Shown: positions 1-38,630, counted from the first letter of the stretch. The stretch: DNA of 64,000 nucleotides from Endomychus coccineus (GCA_958510875.1 OY294068.1:154974388-155038387), one strand, 5' to 3'. Notes: generated by a model not told the origin, from the letters alone. Program-made: numbers and translations.

Positions 1-1404
1 AACAAACTTTACAACCAGTGCAAAAATGCACGGTAAATCAGAAATTGGATGAAAAATCATTCACAATAACTCAAAATTTGTGTTAAATCAACATTATATA
101 TTGAGTGAATATAATTAAAGCTATATGAGTCCTTACCCTGCAAGATAAAAAACTGCGTTTCTTGAATACTGACAATTCACAAAGTTTGCGATTTTATATT
201 AATAAAAAAAACTGTATAAGGAATCTAAAATTTATAACCTCAAAATGTTTGATGAGTTGACTTAAGAGTTTATGAAATTCCATAAAATGATTAAGGAAAG
301 AAGTTTAAAGTAATTAAATAGGTACACTAGTGGAAGGTTTCTCTAGTCCAGATTGAACAGTAACATTACAAATAGTTCCAGATAGCTGTTTCGCTCTCCC
401 AACCTCATCAGCAAAATGAGAACGTTTGCAATGTTACTGAACGACAATCCTGCCTTGGATATAACTAACCCAACTAACAATGCTAGAGAGAACAATTCTG
501 AAGTATGTAGGATTCGTTTAGTTGTTATTAATATGCTCGAAAGAATAATCGATCAGTACCAGCGCAAACGTTCTCATTTTGCTGAAGAGTTTGAGAAAGC
601 GAAACAGCAAGTGTTTTGAACTATTAGTTTATAATGTTACTGACCGATCTAACAAGAAATATTCAATTATTTCAAAAATACTAGTTAGTTATATTTCGTT
701 TCCAATTATTTTAAAAACCTTTCCTCAATTACCTCAAAATGTATACTAAATAGACAGATGAGGTTGAGTGACAACGAACCCTTTTGATGTGAACGACTAC
801 TGCATTTAAAAAGGGCATTTTCCAAAGACGCAAAAAAGAAATAACACAAATATTGTTCTCAAATTCTACATTTGTACATGCACTTAGTCGCGATAGGGAA
901 ATCAATTGATTAAAAACGTAGCGACCTCAATTTTTTGGTTTGAATGTGTGTATACAATTTTCCTACAATACTTTTTCCCAATTTGTAACATCAAATCAGA
1001 ATAGATAATAAGATCCGTACAAGTTGAAGAGGAAACAAGTCCCTTTTATGAAGAAAGTCTTCATATTCTTTGAATATTTCAAACCGAAAACAAGAACTCA
1101 AATTATGATTTCAAAATTACTATTAAGAATAATATAATTGAAGATCAATAGAAAAGTTTTTGGATCCAACAATACCCCAATAGGAATTTGTTTCCAGAAG
1201 CAATAAAAAAATATCTTACAATAATTTGTTCATCAAACGGAAACAGAATTTGGAACTGAAAACAATTTAGTTTATATATTTATAAATAAATAATGAATAA
1301 TACCACATACTTTGAGTAAAATTCAATTAGCTAGTGCGATTCGCTATGAATAAGTAGGTTTTGTTTAAGAAAAAAAGGGCATTTTGTTATATTAAAATAA
1401 ACAA
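1..1404. repeat. Dispersed direct repeat, copy 1
   Basis: From base 1 the sequence matches 3572-6154 closely, apart from an inserted fold-back element there. The left end lies outside the window. It contains a hammerhead-like motif on the minus strand (about 373-415) and a decayed one on the plus strand (about 575-620). The 67-codon frame inside is not conserved in the second copy, so I do not call a gene. Confidence 0.8.
373..420 (-). ncRNA. Hammerhead-like motif in repeat copy 1
   Basis: On the minus strand: CTGATGA, a GGTT-GGGA-GAGC hairpin, GAAAC, AGCT loop, then ATC and TGGAACTATT. The core GAAA is intact here, but the single C-G pair of stem III is lost (A instead of G) and stem I is weak. 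Confidence 0.5.
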
Positions 1405-1692
1405 AGGATAATTTAATCAATAGGCTCATTCAAAATTTTGTTTTTATTTCATAATTCAAAAGTACTGTACTCAAATAGTCTAACTACCAAACATTTTTTT
1501 TTTATTTACATGTTTACAGTCTAAAATTAATATTTGATATCCGTGCGCGTCTAAACGAGGCGCGGCTGATTGTGACGTCACTATACGTACGGTTGATGGG
1601 CGCCAGACAAGAGTATTCGTTATTAGTCAACTCGGGTCAGTTTTCATTGTGTTGACTATATGTATCGTGAATTTACTGTCGTTTGATTTATA

Positions 1693-1884
1693 ATGAGCGA
1701 TAGTTTTCGCAAAAGTTGCGTGGTACCAGAGTAGGAATACATGTATAAATGCACCGGATAAGCTATTCATTTGTTTGCCTGCCAACCAGGAAGTAAGAAA
1801 AGCTTGGCAGCGTACTATGCGTAGAACTGATTTTGTGTCTGACAAAGGATCGTGATACTGTTGCGAAGATCATTTTGATGTGAG
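1693..1884 (+). pseudogene. THAP zinc-finger remnant in copy A
   Basis: From ATG 1693, shifting frames, the text reads SFRKSCVVPE, then [20 protein letters not shown], then YCCEDHFDV. The Cys of the first pair, the invariant Trp and the C..H at the end are the THAP C2CH pattern. Stops and frameshifts interrupt it. Confidence 0.7.
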
Positions 1885-2139
1885 CATATCAATATAATGA
1901 GGGCGAGTTTAATTTCTAATACATCATTTTCATATCAGGTTGAAAAAGACATAGAAAATTACATGTACTTAAAAACTATGAAAAGTGGCAGAATACAAAT
2001 GAAGCCAGGTGCTGCTCTTAATGAAGACACATAAAGAGAAACTACTACTGCGAGACAAACCGCGGATCGTGGTATTCAAGTGAATTTGCAGTGTAAGTGT
2101 AGAAGAATACTTCTGATAAAATCTACTGTGTTTACTTAC

Positions 2140-2261
2140 CGTTGTAATTTTACTCCTTTCATTTCGCTGCTAATAAAGTCCTTATTTTTGTTGAAATAGT
2201 TCATTATCATAAATATATCCACTTCTGGTAGATTACCAGAATCAGCTTTCACTGCGTACAT
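2140..2261 (-). pseudogene. Second 5' exon in copy A (unknown protein)
   Basis: From ATG 2259-2261 the minus strand reads [17 protein letters not shown] and [14 protein letters not shown] to KGVKLQR, followed by a good donor GTAAGT. Copy B keeps nearly the same protein. It reminds me of the N terminus of insect proteins with SWIM and YqaJ-type exonuclease domains, but no catalytic region is present, so the function is left open. Confidence 0.5.
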
Positions 2262-3666
2262 TTTAAAGAGAACAACACACTTCACCAACAGGATAAATAC
2301 GAGTAACACAAGCGATGCCGCGGCCACTAGACTACGTGTGCGTATAGTGACGTCAGGCGCTGTTATCGGTACTTTTCCACCAGCGCAACTTCAACTATTT
2401 CAGTACAGGATAAAGCTATTGGTCTGAAATTTTTGTAGTATATTAGGGGTCCAGACACTACAAGAAAATCCATAAAAAGGTTATAATGTTAATTTCACTG
2501 AACTACCCTATTGCTTGGTTCTTATGCTCGAAGATATCCAACTTGGAATTTCGTGTCATAGCTTTCTTAACAAGTCAATAAATCGTTTCAGATTTTATGT
2601 GGTTACTTACTAGTTTTATTACTTACATAGGTACTTTGAACAATTCCACTTTAATATTCTTTGTACTTGTCTTCATGAAAACAGCGAAACGGCTGTCTGG
2701 AACTAATAGACTTGTTGTCACTGCTCAACCCGAAGAACCAAAACTTCTTGTAACCTTATCTTACCAAAGATTTCGAAAACGCACCAATCGCTCAAGGTCC
2801 TCAAGGAACCTTGCCAAACGGTCAAGCACATCAGATAATAAAAAATAAAATGCAGTAGATTTAATATTTTATTAAACAATAAAAAATTGGACAAAATCAC
2901 TGGTTAATCATTAAATTAAGATGGAATGAAGCTCTAAAACAACTTATGAATAGTACAAATACAATATGTGACAACTTTCACAAATCGTGCGAGTGAAGTA
3001 ACGCCCATTTTTTGCTTAAAACATTAAATACCGATGTAAATTTCAGTGACAAAATGAACATTAAATTGAGATCATTTCGTTTTATTCTTTAACATTCAGA
3101 AATTTCCAAAAGATATTATTGAAAAATAATTAAATCAGTGTTAGCCAAATTGTTTAATAGACAACCCGATTTCTTTTTTTTAATTGAAGCACACCTAAAA
3201 ACTTGACATTTTTGCGTTCTAATTGTTCTAATTGACTGTCAAGTGTTAGATACCAAAATATTTTATTGCTTAAAAACTCCAACTCCTTTTGAATACATCC
3301 ATAATGTAATAAATTTACCTCAGTAAAATGTTGATTTCATTACTAAATATTTCCGGGGAACTTAACTCGACTAAATTTTCCTCAGACATATTCAATTACA
3401 ATTAACAGTTTGAAAAAGAAATTTCCAAAATATTCTGCCAATCATCAATTTTCAACTAGCACTTAATGTAGCTTTAAAATCACAGTTTATCTAACTTGAA
3501 AACATTATCAGTCATTTCTTTCTTGATATGTTGGAAGTTTTGAATACTTTCTGTGAAAATTCACTACAAGAACAAACTTTCCAGCCTGTGCAAAAATGCA
3601 TGGTAAATCAGAAATTGGATGAAATATCATTCACAATAACTCAAAATTTGTGTTAAATCAACATTA

Positions 3667-4841
3667 CACAGGATGTCCCAGGTTTTAGTAGCAGAACTTC
3701 AACAGTCGATAAAATTTGATTTTGAGAAGAAAAGTTCCTATCAACATATATGCACAGACGCTTAATTTTTGAGATACAGGGTGTTGAATTCTATAAAAAA
3801 TTTCTTAATTTTGTATCTCCGAAGATAATTAGGATGTCCCAATGAAATTTGGTACCATGGATAAGTTACCACATTTGCACATAATTTGAGACCGGTATCA
3901 CTTCCAGTGGCGTAGGTATATCAAAAAATTGACCCGAAAAGTATTATCACCCCGTAAAGGCTGCTTTTTAGGAACAAATGTCGATGCAGAATTCAAATCG
4001 AAACAAATAAGGTCTCTTGATAATTCTTTGTACCTGCCACCGTTTCACGACAAATTTAATTTTTGTGATTAATTACCACATACATGAAAATCGGGTGAAA
4101 ATTGGAAAAAGAGGAACCTTCATTCAAAAAGCGTCGTTGAGTGACAAAAATAAAATAAGCTGTCTTTGGTAATCTCTACAGTGATATATTTCAAAGAAAG
4201 GCCGAATGACAAATTTTTATTTCCAAAAATTTTCAAGCCAGATAACTACAATGTACTTTAATTTATAGTAAGTCCGCCTAACAAAAGTTAACAAGATAAA
4301 TTTTGTAACTTTTGAGCATTAATTTCAAAGGATTTATCCAAAATGATTCCCATTTTCTCGTATACATAGTACACAACGTCGTACGAAAACCTTTTTCCAA
4401 TTTGTATCAGATTTTCATGGTGGTGGTAATTAATCACAAAAATCAAATTAGCCGTGAAACGGTGCCAGATACAAAGAAATATCAAGAGACCTCATTTGTT
4501 CCGATTCAAGTTTTGCATCGCAGTTTGTTCCTAAAAAGTAGCCTTCACAGATGATAACACTTCGGGTCAATTTATTGTCGTTAAATACCTATATCTACGC
4601 CACTGGAAGTAATACCAGTCTCAAATTATGTGCAAATGTGGTAACCTATCTACGCATCCACGTCATCAAATTTCATTGAGACATCTTGATTATCTTCGGA
4701 TATAAGAAATTTTTTATAAAATTCAACACCCTTTATCTCAAAAATTAAGCGTGTGCGCATATATGTTAATAGGAACTTTTCTTCTCAAAATCCAATTTTC
4801 TATTGACTGTTGAAATTTCGCTACTAAAACCTGGGACACAC
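3667..4841. mobile_element. Fold-back element with TA duplication
   Basis: Flanked by TA (3665-3666 and 4842-4843). The ends carry a TGTCCCAGGTTTTAGTAGC motif and its complement. The two halves are complementary over most of their length, making one long hairpin with a centre near 4250. No transposase. The ends resemble those at 27187-28061. Confidence 0.85.
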
Positions 4842-5112
4842 TATATTGAGTGAATATAATTGAAAAAAATGAGTCCTTACCTTGCAAGATTAAAAACTGC
4901 GTTTCTGGAATACGGACAATTCACAAAGTTTGCGATTTTATATTAATAAAAAAAACTGTATAAGAAATCTGAAATTTATAACCTCAAAATGTTTGATGAG
5001 TTGACTTACGAGTTTATGAAATTCCATAAAATGATTAAGGAAAGAAGTTTAAAGTAATTAAATACACTAGTTGGAAAGTTTCTCTAGTCTAGATTGAGCA
5101 GTAACATTACAA

Positions 5113-5160
5113 ACAGTTTCAGGTAGCTGTTTCGCCCTCCCAAGCTCATCAGCAGAATGA
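5113..5160 (-). ncRNA. Hammerhead-like motif in repeat copy 2
   Basis: Minus strand: CTGATGA, hairpin GCTT-GGGA-GGGC, GAAAC, AGCT, ACC, TGAAACTG. The core is present; the cleavage-site U is changed to C. Confidence 0.5.
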
Positions 5161-6251
5161 GAACGTTTGCAATGTTACTGAACGACCATCCTGTCTTGGA
5201 TATAACTAACCCGACTCACAATGCTAGAAAGAACAATTTTAATGTTTGTAGCATTTGTTTAGTTGTCATTAATATCCTCGACAGAATGCTCGTTTAGTAC
5301 CAGCTCAACGTTCTCATTCTGCTGAAGAGTTGGAGAAAACGAAACACCTGTCCTGAACTATTAGTTTGTAATGTTATTGACCGATCTAATACTAGTGTTA
5401 GTTATCTCATTTTCAATTATTTTAAAAATCTTTCCTCACTTACCTCAAAATATATACTAAATAGACAGAGTGGCAATGAACCATTTTGACGTGAACGACT
5501 ATTGCATTTAAAAAGGGCAATTTCCAAAAATGCAAAAAAGAAATAACACAAATATTGTTCTCAAATTCTACATGAACTTAGTCGCGATGGCGAAATTTGT
5601 GGCAAAAATAAAAGCTACTACTGTTGATTAAAAACGTAATGACCTCAATTTTTGGTTTGAAAGTGGATACAATTTTCCTACAATACTTTTTCCCAATTTG
5701 TAACCTCAAATCAGAATAGATTATAAAATCCACACAAGTTGAAGATGCAACAAGTCCCTTGTATGAAGAAAGTTCCCATATTCTTTGAATATTCCAGACA
5801 ATTTTGTATCCAGACCGAAAACAAGAACTCAAATATGATTTCAAAACTATTATTAAAAATAATAGAATTGAAGATCACGATCAACAGAAAGTTTTTGGAT
5901 CCAACTGATATAATTGCAAACAATACCCCAATAGGAATTTGTTTCCAAAAGCAATAAAAAAATCTCTTACAATAATTTGTTCATCAAACGGAAACAGAAT
6001 TTGGAAGTGAAAAAAATTGAGTTTATATATTTATAAATAAATAATACCACATACTTTGAGTAAAATTCGATTAGCTAGTGCGATACGCGATAAGAATAAA
6101 TAGGTTTTGTTTAAGAAAAAAAAAGGGCATTTCGTTATAATCAAAATAAACAAGGAACCTAACAACTTTTTAAGTGATTAATAAAGTATCAGTGAACAAT
6201 GTAGAGTTAGCAAATTTAAAATGCCTATATACTTTCAATTAACTAAATGAA

Positions 6252-32695
<26,444 letters not shown>

Positions 32696-32903
32696 TTATG
32701 TTCGAGAAAATTTGTGGCGATTACAGCACTAAATGCTTTTGGAATGAAAATTAACACTATCTTCTCAAGAGCACAACGTGCCGGCAGAATTTATCTTCCT
32801 ACTTTATCAAAATCACTAATGGACTCTGTCGTCTGTCACAATTTGTCTGTCTCTATCGCCAACCGTTTAAAACTTGGTATCAAATAAAACCAAGGCGACT
32901 CGA

Positions 32904-32916
32904 TTCTAGAACCTTC
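32904..32916. promoter_or_regulatory. Heat shock element, proximal
   Basis: TTCTAGAACCTTC: three perfect alternating 5-bp HSF units (TTC..GAA..TTC), about 225 bases upstream of the Hsc70Cb start codon. The motif and the gene fit each other: an Hsp110 gene is expected to answer to heat shock factor. Binding is inferred from sequence only. Confidence 0.75.
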
Positions 32917-32919
32917 TAG

Positions 32920-33612
32920 CAGTGTTGCCGGAATTGGCAATTTTTCTCTTAGTTTTGCGATAAAAATTTAACAAGTTACGATTATATGTTTGACAGCATA
33001 CAAGAGTGATGAATTAATATAATACAAAAAATATCTGGATTGAAGTTTAACGTATTTCTTACTCTATCTACACATATATATGTAACACAAAAGAGAAAAC
33101 AGTTTAGTACATAGGGTAAGTTTCTTTTTCACTCCAGTGTAAATTGTAGAACAAATTACATATTTTTTAAACGGCTTCATTACTAGCGCCAAAATACATA
33201 CAAATATAATCCGCTTGAAAAATGTCATTGATTCCCTGTAGGGAACTTTTGCAGTTGTAAAATTTAAAATTGTTTTATTTCGTTATTCTGAATATGAAAA
33301 ACGAATTTACAAGAAGAATACGCCGAATTAGGGAAATAAAAATCATTTGTTGGATGGAAATTGCTTAGACCTCCAAGAATGTTGAAATTGTTCAATGCTA
33401 TATGAAAAGAAAAAAGTTAAGAAAGCACGTAACCACGAAGATCTTCAGAGCTTTGAGGAAGTCCTTAATTTCCAAATGTTTGGAGATCAACTTGAACGAA
33501 AATTTTCAAAAATTAGGTTAATATAATTAAGATGTGATAAAACAAATAAAATGTGATTCTTAAACACTTTATTTATTCGTGACATTCTATACATATATAT
33601 CTGGCAACACTG
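32920..33612. mobile_element. hAT-type non-autonomous element in the Hsc70Cb promoter
   Basis: Termini CAGTGTTGCC and its exact complement GGCAACACTG bound 693 bases. Flanks CCTTCTAG (32912-32919) and CTTTCTAG (33613-33620) match in 7 of 8 bases. CAGTG-type termini and an 8-bp duplication are the hAT signature. No transposase reading frame is present inside; the interior is AT-rich. The insertion sits inside a heat shock element. Confidence 0.75.
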
Positions 33613-33614
33613 CT

Positions 33615-33627
33615 TTCTAGAAACTTC
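33615..33627. promoter_or_regulatory. Heat shock element, distal
   Basis: TTCTAGAAACTTC is a second perfect three-unit HSE. A weaker one (TTCTGGAAATTTT) follows at 33645-33657. It lies just beyond the hAT-type insertion that separates it from the proximal element. Part of this site lies in the insertion's target duplication. Confidence 0.7.
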
Positions 33628-33629
33628 TA

Positions 33630-35960
33630 AATAGTAACCGCCATTTCTGGAAATTTTTAATTATCTTTATGTTGAAGCTTATATTCCGGTAGTGCGAGAA
33701 ACATGAAAATATTTTAAATTACTTTAATCCATTCACATATTATGATTAGGCAGTCGTGTTTTCTATGGAATATCGGATAGAATCATATTATCTAAGATAT
33801 ATTTGATAGAAGTATCTTTTGCTTGAATGTTGATAGGGCCTCTAATCTATTCATAAATTATAAATAAATAATATGCTCCTAGCAGAAAGCGAATTAACTG
33901 TTGACAGGTTGACACATAATTCAGTGTAGAATAGATCGTACAACGGTGCTTGCGCCCTAGGTGGTTGAGATTCCGGGTATGTGTTATGTTCCCGATTTCG
34001 AAACTCCGAGCAGCAGTTTAAAAATGTTTATACGTTTTTGGTTTTTCAATGCCCGTGAACACATGTATTATTAAAGTGCATTAATTGATTGATGCTGCTT
34101 CTTTAATCTTTGTGAAAGCATGTATTATTGAAGTGCATGTAAACTGGGGTGGGATAAAAGAATGGCCTAAAGGGTCTTGTGAATCTTGATGTCTCTTTAA
34201 TTTCACAAGCAACATAGTTGTTCTGGGCCATCAACACCAACGGAGGGAAATTTACCCTGATACCAAATTGGTACTTCCACGAATGTGAAATACTTTCGTG
34301 GTACTTCGTACGATATGACTTCAAATAACTTCGATCATTATTTTGTAAATATAAGGTCAGTTTTGGCAATTATGAAATCTTATTCTATATGCGTAATACG
34401 TTCTGTTTCTATCGCAATCCACCCACTAATCACCTGGAAAGCTTTATGTTATTACGATATTTCCACCAATGGATTATTTTAATTACGAAATTTGAATGAT
34501 ACCATAGACATTTTTCTCTGTTGATTCGTTACCTACTCCATAAGATTTTACGTCAACGAATTCGGATATACTAGAGTTAGTCAGTCTATTCGTAACTAAG
34601 GAATTTTGTATCGCCAACATGACGTGTAGAAATCAAGTACGGATAGAGGAATAGTACCCCACGGCATAGGCGTGTATTGTATAGGGTATTTTAAACAGAT
34701 TTCCAGGGTACCCCACGCCACGGGCGTACTATTTATAAGGCAGTAAGGTACGTTTTTTTTAAACTGTTAAAACATCAAAAATAAAAACTTTATGACCAAT
34801 ATTAACAGTGTAGCTGTAGACATAGAAGAATGTTAATGACAAATGTGGGTTTCTTCCATGTTTTACAGAAAAAGACTGGTATTTTGGCAATTAAACTGAT
34901 TCACTTACTGACCACATTTGTATAATAGTATGGTCGTTTCTTCTTTTGGTGATTGCCATTCACCGATTTATGTGTGCGTGCAAGTAACTATATTGAAGCG
35001 CAGACTATGAGCTGCTTATTACTTTGTTCATCTACATCTGGGCAATTAAGTATATTTTTATATATTCTTAACCAGTAAAAACATTTGTTTCTATCGAGGA
35101 CATTATTAGATCACAATTATTTAATTTATATTGCAATACAATAATAGTTTCACTTTTTTCACCACTACATCAACCTATAATTTGGTTTCAAATCATATCT
35201 GTATAAGTATATTCATACAAAATCCATTGTTGGGCCCTATATGGAAAATTTCATGAACAAAAACTTCCGAAAGATGTTTAACATGATTATATACTTTTAT
35301 TCTATTCTGTCTACTGATATTACAGTACAGTAGGTATATCGCCACTACTGCATTTTTGCTTTTATTTCATCCGTATAGTCAGGAAGCATTTGCAATAATC
35401 GGACTATGAGGTGGGAGCAAAATATGCGTTGATTTTCTTGATTTCACGATGTAAGATGGTATATAACTAACAATATGAATGGGGAACATACAAGTAAGAA
35501 AAGTTTTAGTAAAATTGTAAACTTTTATTTAAATAAAAAATTCTCAATTTATTTATGTGAGAAAGTATACTGTATATTGTTGAAAAGTTTTCTTGCGGAA
35601 AATATAATTCTAAAAATGTTGACGTATTAATAATAAATATTAACAATTTATTGTTCCTGTAAATTCTAGTAAATCATTAGTACATTCTTTAAAACATGTT
35701 TTAGGGGGATATCTAATCTATGATATCAAAAAGATGACCGCAAATCCGGTGTAAATTTCTGAGTTGATGGTCCTTTCAAAAAACGTTTAATGATTTTGCC
35801 AGATGAGCCAGGTACTGCCGCCTGAAAATTAATTATGCAATTAAAATTCAATGTATGCAGCATATATGATTTCATAACAAAAATTATTACATATTATAGA
35901 TAGTTGACTACTGACAGCAAATACACAATTGCACATGTATAAAAACTACAAATTAATTAA
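33630..35960. other. Intergenic stretch without genes
   Basis: Between the Hsc70Cb promoter and the THAP-like gene. Two copies of GGGTACCCCACGCCACGGGC-type text lie at 34652 and 34708. Nothing coding is supported. Confidence 0.6.
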
Positions 35961-35961
35961 A

Positions 35962-36225
35962 TTACTTTTCTAAATTGTGGGACCTTACTGTAATTACAGA
36001 TGCCGCACTTTCTGTCATAGCAAATTTAGTTTTTAAATGCTTTACTAATATCCTCAGAGAATTCACTCTCTTTCTGTAAAACCTCACAGAAGCTTGTAAG
36101 TTTTCTATTTTTCGCCGTTGCTGTGAGACAGTCATCTTTGCAATTTTCCAACTGACATTGCTCTTGCTGGATTGTCCATATCTGATGTAGTACAATCACC
36201 AAAATAGCGTTTACCACGAAACTTT
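35962..36225 (-). pseudogene. THAP-like gene, last exon with frameshift
   Basis: After acceptor TTTCAG one frame gives KFRGKRYFGDCTTSDMDNP, the RYFGD-type motif seen before the coiled coil of insect THAP proteins, then stops. The next frame gives WKIAKMTVSQQRRKIENLQ and continues as a leucine-rich coiled coil to TAA at 35962. The switch falls near 36140-36160, so a one-base indel is implied. Confidence 0.6.
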
Positions 36226-36447
36226 CTGAAAACATTAATATTAATCAGATGTTATAATGGTATTATATTTATTAACTTATAAACAATTTGACACAGTATA
36301 TAAGGGTATTAACTAAACCCATGTCATAACATAAGGGGCATATTTTTTTTAAGAAATTTAGCCCAAAAATTCTTAATAGTTCATGGCCTCACTATTGAGA
36401 AGTTTTGGGATACAGGTCATGAACATTTTGGTGAATATCAAAAACTA

Positions 36448-36885
36448 TTAGCTGCTATTTACTATTTGTTGATATTTCCTTTTCCTCCTTTCTTTTGGAT
36501 TACTGGAACTACTGGAAGTTGTTGATGAAGACCTTGCTAATGGTACAGCTATAACGGATTTTTTCTCAGAAGAGGTATCCGATTCTGGTGATTCGCTAGA
36601 TACAGTTTTTGGGGAAGGCTGCAGTGGCTGTTGAAATGTAGTAGTAATTGAAACGGAAACTGATTCAACTAAGGGCTCCTCATTACTACTAACCATGATA
36701 TCCTCATTAGCTGGTGCAAACCAAACGCTGCTTTTGGTCATAGATGTTGACGCAAATTCACTTTCTGAAAGTTTTGCTCTAAAATAAATAAAACCATATA
36801 TTAGTAAAACTGCTATGCTCTTAATTAAACATTTTACCTTTTAGGGGCTGAAACATCAATATTCTCTTTGTCGTCTTCATCATGT
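36448..36885 (-). pseudogene. THAP-like gene, acidic and Ser-rich middle exons
   Basis: Exon 36838-36885 reads HDEDDKENIDVSAPKR. Its last two bases plus exon 36448-36778 (acceptor TTTTAG) continue RAKLSESEFASTSMTKSSVW and then a Ser/Thr/Glu-rich linker ending ERRKRKYQQIVNSS before TAA. The in-phase join across a 59-base intron supports real exons. A donor GTAAAT just before the stop could extend splicing to the last exon, but the phases differ by one. Confidence 0.5.
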
Positions 36886-36941
36886 CTGAAACAGTTTGCA
36901 ATTATTACTACCATGTTCCATCCCAACATATCTGGAATTAC

Positions 36942-37059
36942 TTAGTCAGGGTAAATATGTAGGCGACTTGTACTGGCAAATGCTGGTGTAGCACCACCTT
37001 TAAGGTCTTTCCTGCTGCCTGGCCTAGTTACAAAGTCACTTTCAGAAACAAACAGGTAC
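36942..37059 (-). pseudogene. THAP zinc-finger C-terminal half exon
   Basis: After acceptor TTTAG the frame reads YLFVSESDFVTRPGSRKDLK then GGATPAFASTS. The pattern F..SDF...., then LK.GA.P.F, is the conserved end of THAP domains. The frame meets TAA just before GTAATT. A GTACAAG donor inside the exon is possible, but gives the wrong phase for the next exon. Confidence 0.5.
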
Positions 37060-37499
37060 CTAAACGATGCAAAGTACTAAGAGTAAAGAAAATTCACAAT
37101 TTTAGAACACTATTAAGTCGTTAGCTTCTTGAATTTTCTATAAAGTAGAAAGAACAAAGAACTGTATCAACAAAATCACTCAAAGATTTGACAGGTTAAG
37201 TTGATCGGAACTCGTTAACTACACTTTCAAATAAATGTCACTTTTCTTGACAGTAGGTACACTATTAGCGGCGGCGAATTACGAGTGCCAATATCGGAGA
37301 TCACTCTATTCAATCTTTATTTCTCCACACGATTGCTGGGAAGCTAGATGATAGTATGGTGGGAGAGAGACATGTTGGCGATACTCAAAAATGACTTTAG
37401 CTTATTCTAGTATATCCGAATTCGTTGTTTTACGTACACAGGTTTTAGTGTTAAAAATAATACTGACTGGCAGAATGTGCTCCTCCAAGGCAATATTTG

Positions 37500-38060
37500 G
37501 TTCATATTCCATCCCTTCTTTCGAGCCATATCTATACCAGATGACCATATCATACCTTCATGTATCCAAAGAATGTTCACTTGAAAGTTGTGCGCAATAT
37601 TGATACTTTGACAAGCTTTCCCAAATTTGACCTTCATGGTGTCGTGACCATAGAGATATTAATAAATAGAGTACAATGAGCTGTTAGGGTAAGTGTCATC
37701 GAGACTGCCGTGGTTGTAGAATCGATCATATCACACGAGGTGTAGTGTTTAGTGGGTATGTCTGAGATGCTTAAACTCGGACTCAGGGACTCCCACACTA
37801 CTTTCTGAGATGTTACAGGCCCATACAGTGTTTCAACCACCTCCCAACATAAAGAAAAAGCGTCTCGTGAGCGGTTTTGAATCAGTTCTCTGAAGGACAG
37901 AAGATAATAATTCTCCCTTTCTCCCTATTTTTGAGCTATTTCTATAAAAGATGACCTACCATAACTTCATTTCATGAATTCACTTGACAACATGTGCGCC
38001 ATATTGTTCACTTTGAACAGGTTTTCCGAATTTGACATTTTTGGTGTCGGCTCTGACAAA
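37500..38060. repeat. Pair of diverged direct repeats
   Basis: On the minus strand, GTCAAATTTGGGAAAGCTTG (about 37637) and GTCAAATTCGGAAAACCTGT (about 38035) start two related 130-base stretches. Both read VKFGK..QS......AH and continue in parallel. They fill the place where the THAP gene's missing exon would be. Origin unknown. Confidence 0.6.
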
Positions 38061-38630
38061 CTTAGAGTTGTTGGTTAACTTATAATTCTTTGAGGGGGTC
38101 GGAAAGAGTGATTGATCTTTTTTATTCTGGGGTCCCGAGTTACCGACCACAGTATCGTAAATCATTTGAATGAGAGGGCAGGGGGAGTTGGGCAAGAACA
38201 ACTTCAACTGCTGTGCTGATGTTCATTCTCCATGTTGCTGTTGTTGTTACTTCAGTGTCTGTATATACCAGAGAGTAGTGTGTACACCACCATAACAATT
38301 AGAGTAATAGCAAAGCACTACCATTGGCAATTGGCACTGAATAAAGAGCCTTAGTAATAGTTCTCATAATCTATTCTTAAACTCGGTCTGAATGCGTGAC
38401 TTTAGATATTTATTATTTGAATATTGTTTATCTGCAATGCTATAGAAAAGTAGTTTAATATAAGGAAGGAGCAAAGTTTTTACTTTCTTTTTTCATTTTA
38501 TCTTCAATAACGTGACTGATACTAAAACGTTTCTCAATAATATATGACTAGGATGGAGTAAACCATAAAACTACTAATCTAAATTTCACCCAACATCCAA
38601 CATTCAATAAAAACTATAGTTTAGTTTACT

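Larger units (their letters stand above)
1419..2512. mobile_element. THAP-bearing mobile element, copy A
   Basis: Ends AATAGGCTCATTCA (left) and the complement of AATAGGGTAGTTCA (right). Inverted relative to copy B at 51840-55600. It carries a THAP-like exon on the plus strand at the left and another 5' exon on the minus strand at the right, pointing towards each other. The interior is short, so this is a deletion derivative. The superfamily is unresolved; flanks suggest a 2-bp AT duplication. Confidence 0.75.
3572..6154. repeat. Dispersed direct repeat, copy 2 (interrupted)
   Basis: Second copy of the segment at 1-1404, at roughly 90 percent identity by eye. It is split by the fold-back element 3667-4841. 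Copy 1 shows the uninterrupted site. It lies directly downstream of Hsc70Cb and may provide its 3' end. Confidence 0.8.

Noticed and set aside
416..619. 67-codon open frame starting MRTFAMLLNDNPALD
   Set aside because: It lies in the hammerhead-bearing repeat, and copy 2 (from 5158) breaks the frame. Its ATG region is the complement of the ribozyme core.
2597..2848. 83-codon frame with TM-like start and Arg-rich end
   Set aside because: No family match, no splice or repeat support; opposite-strand frame of similar quality.
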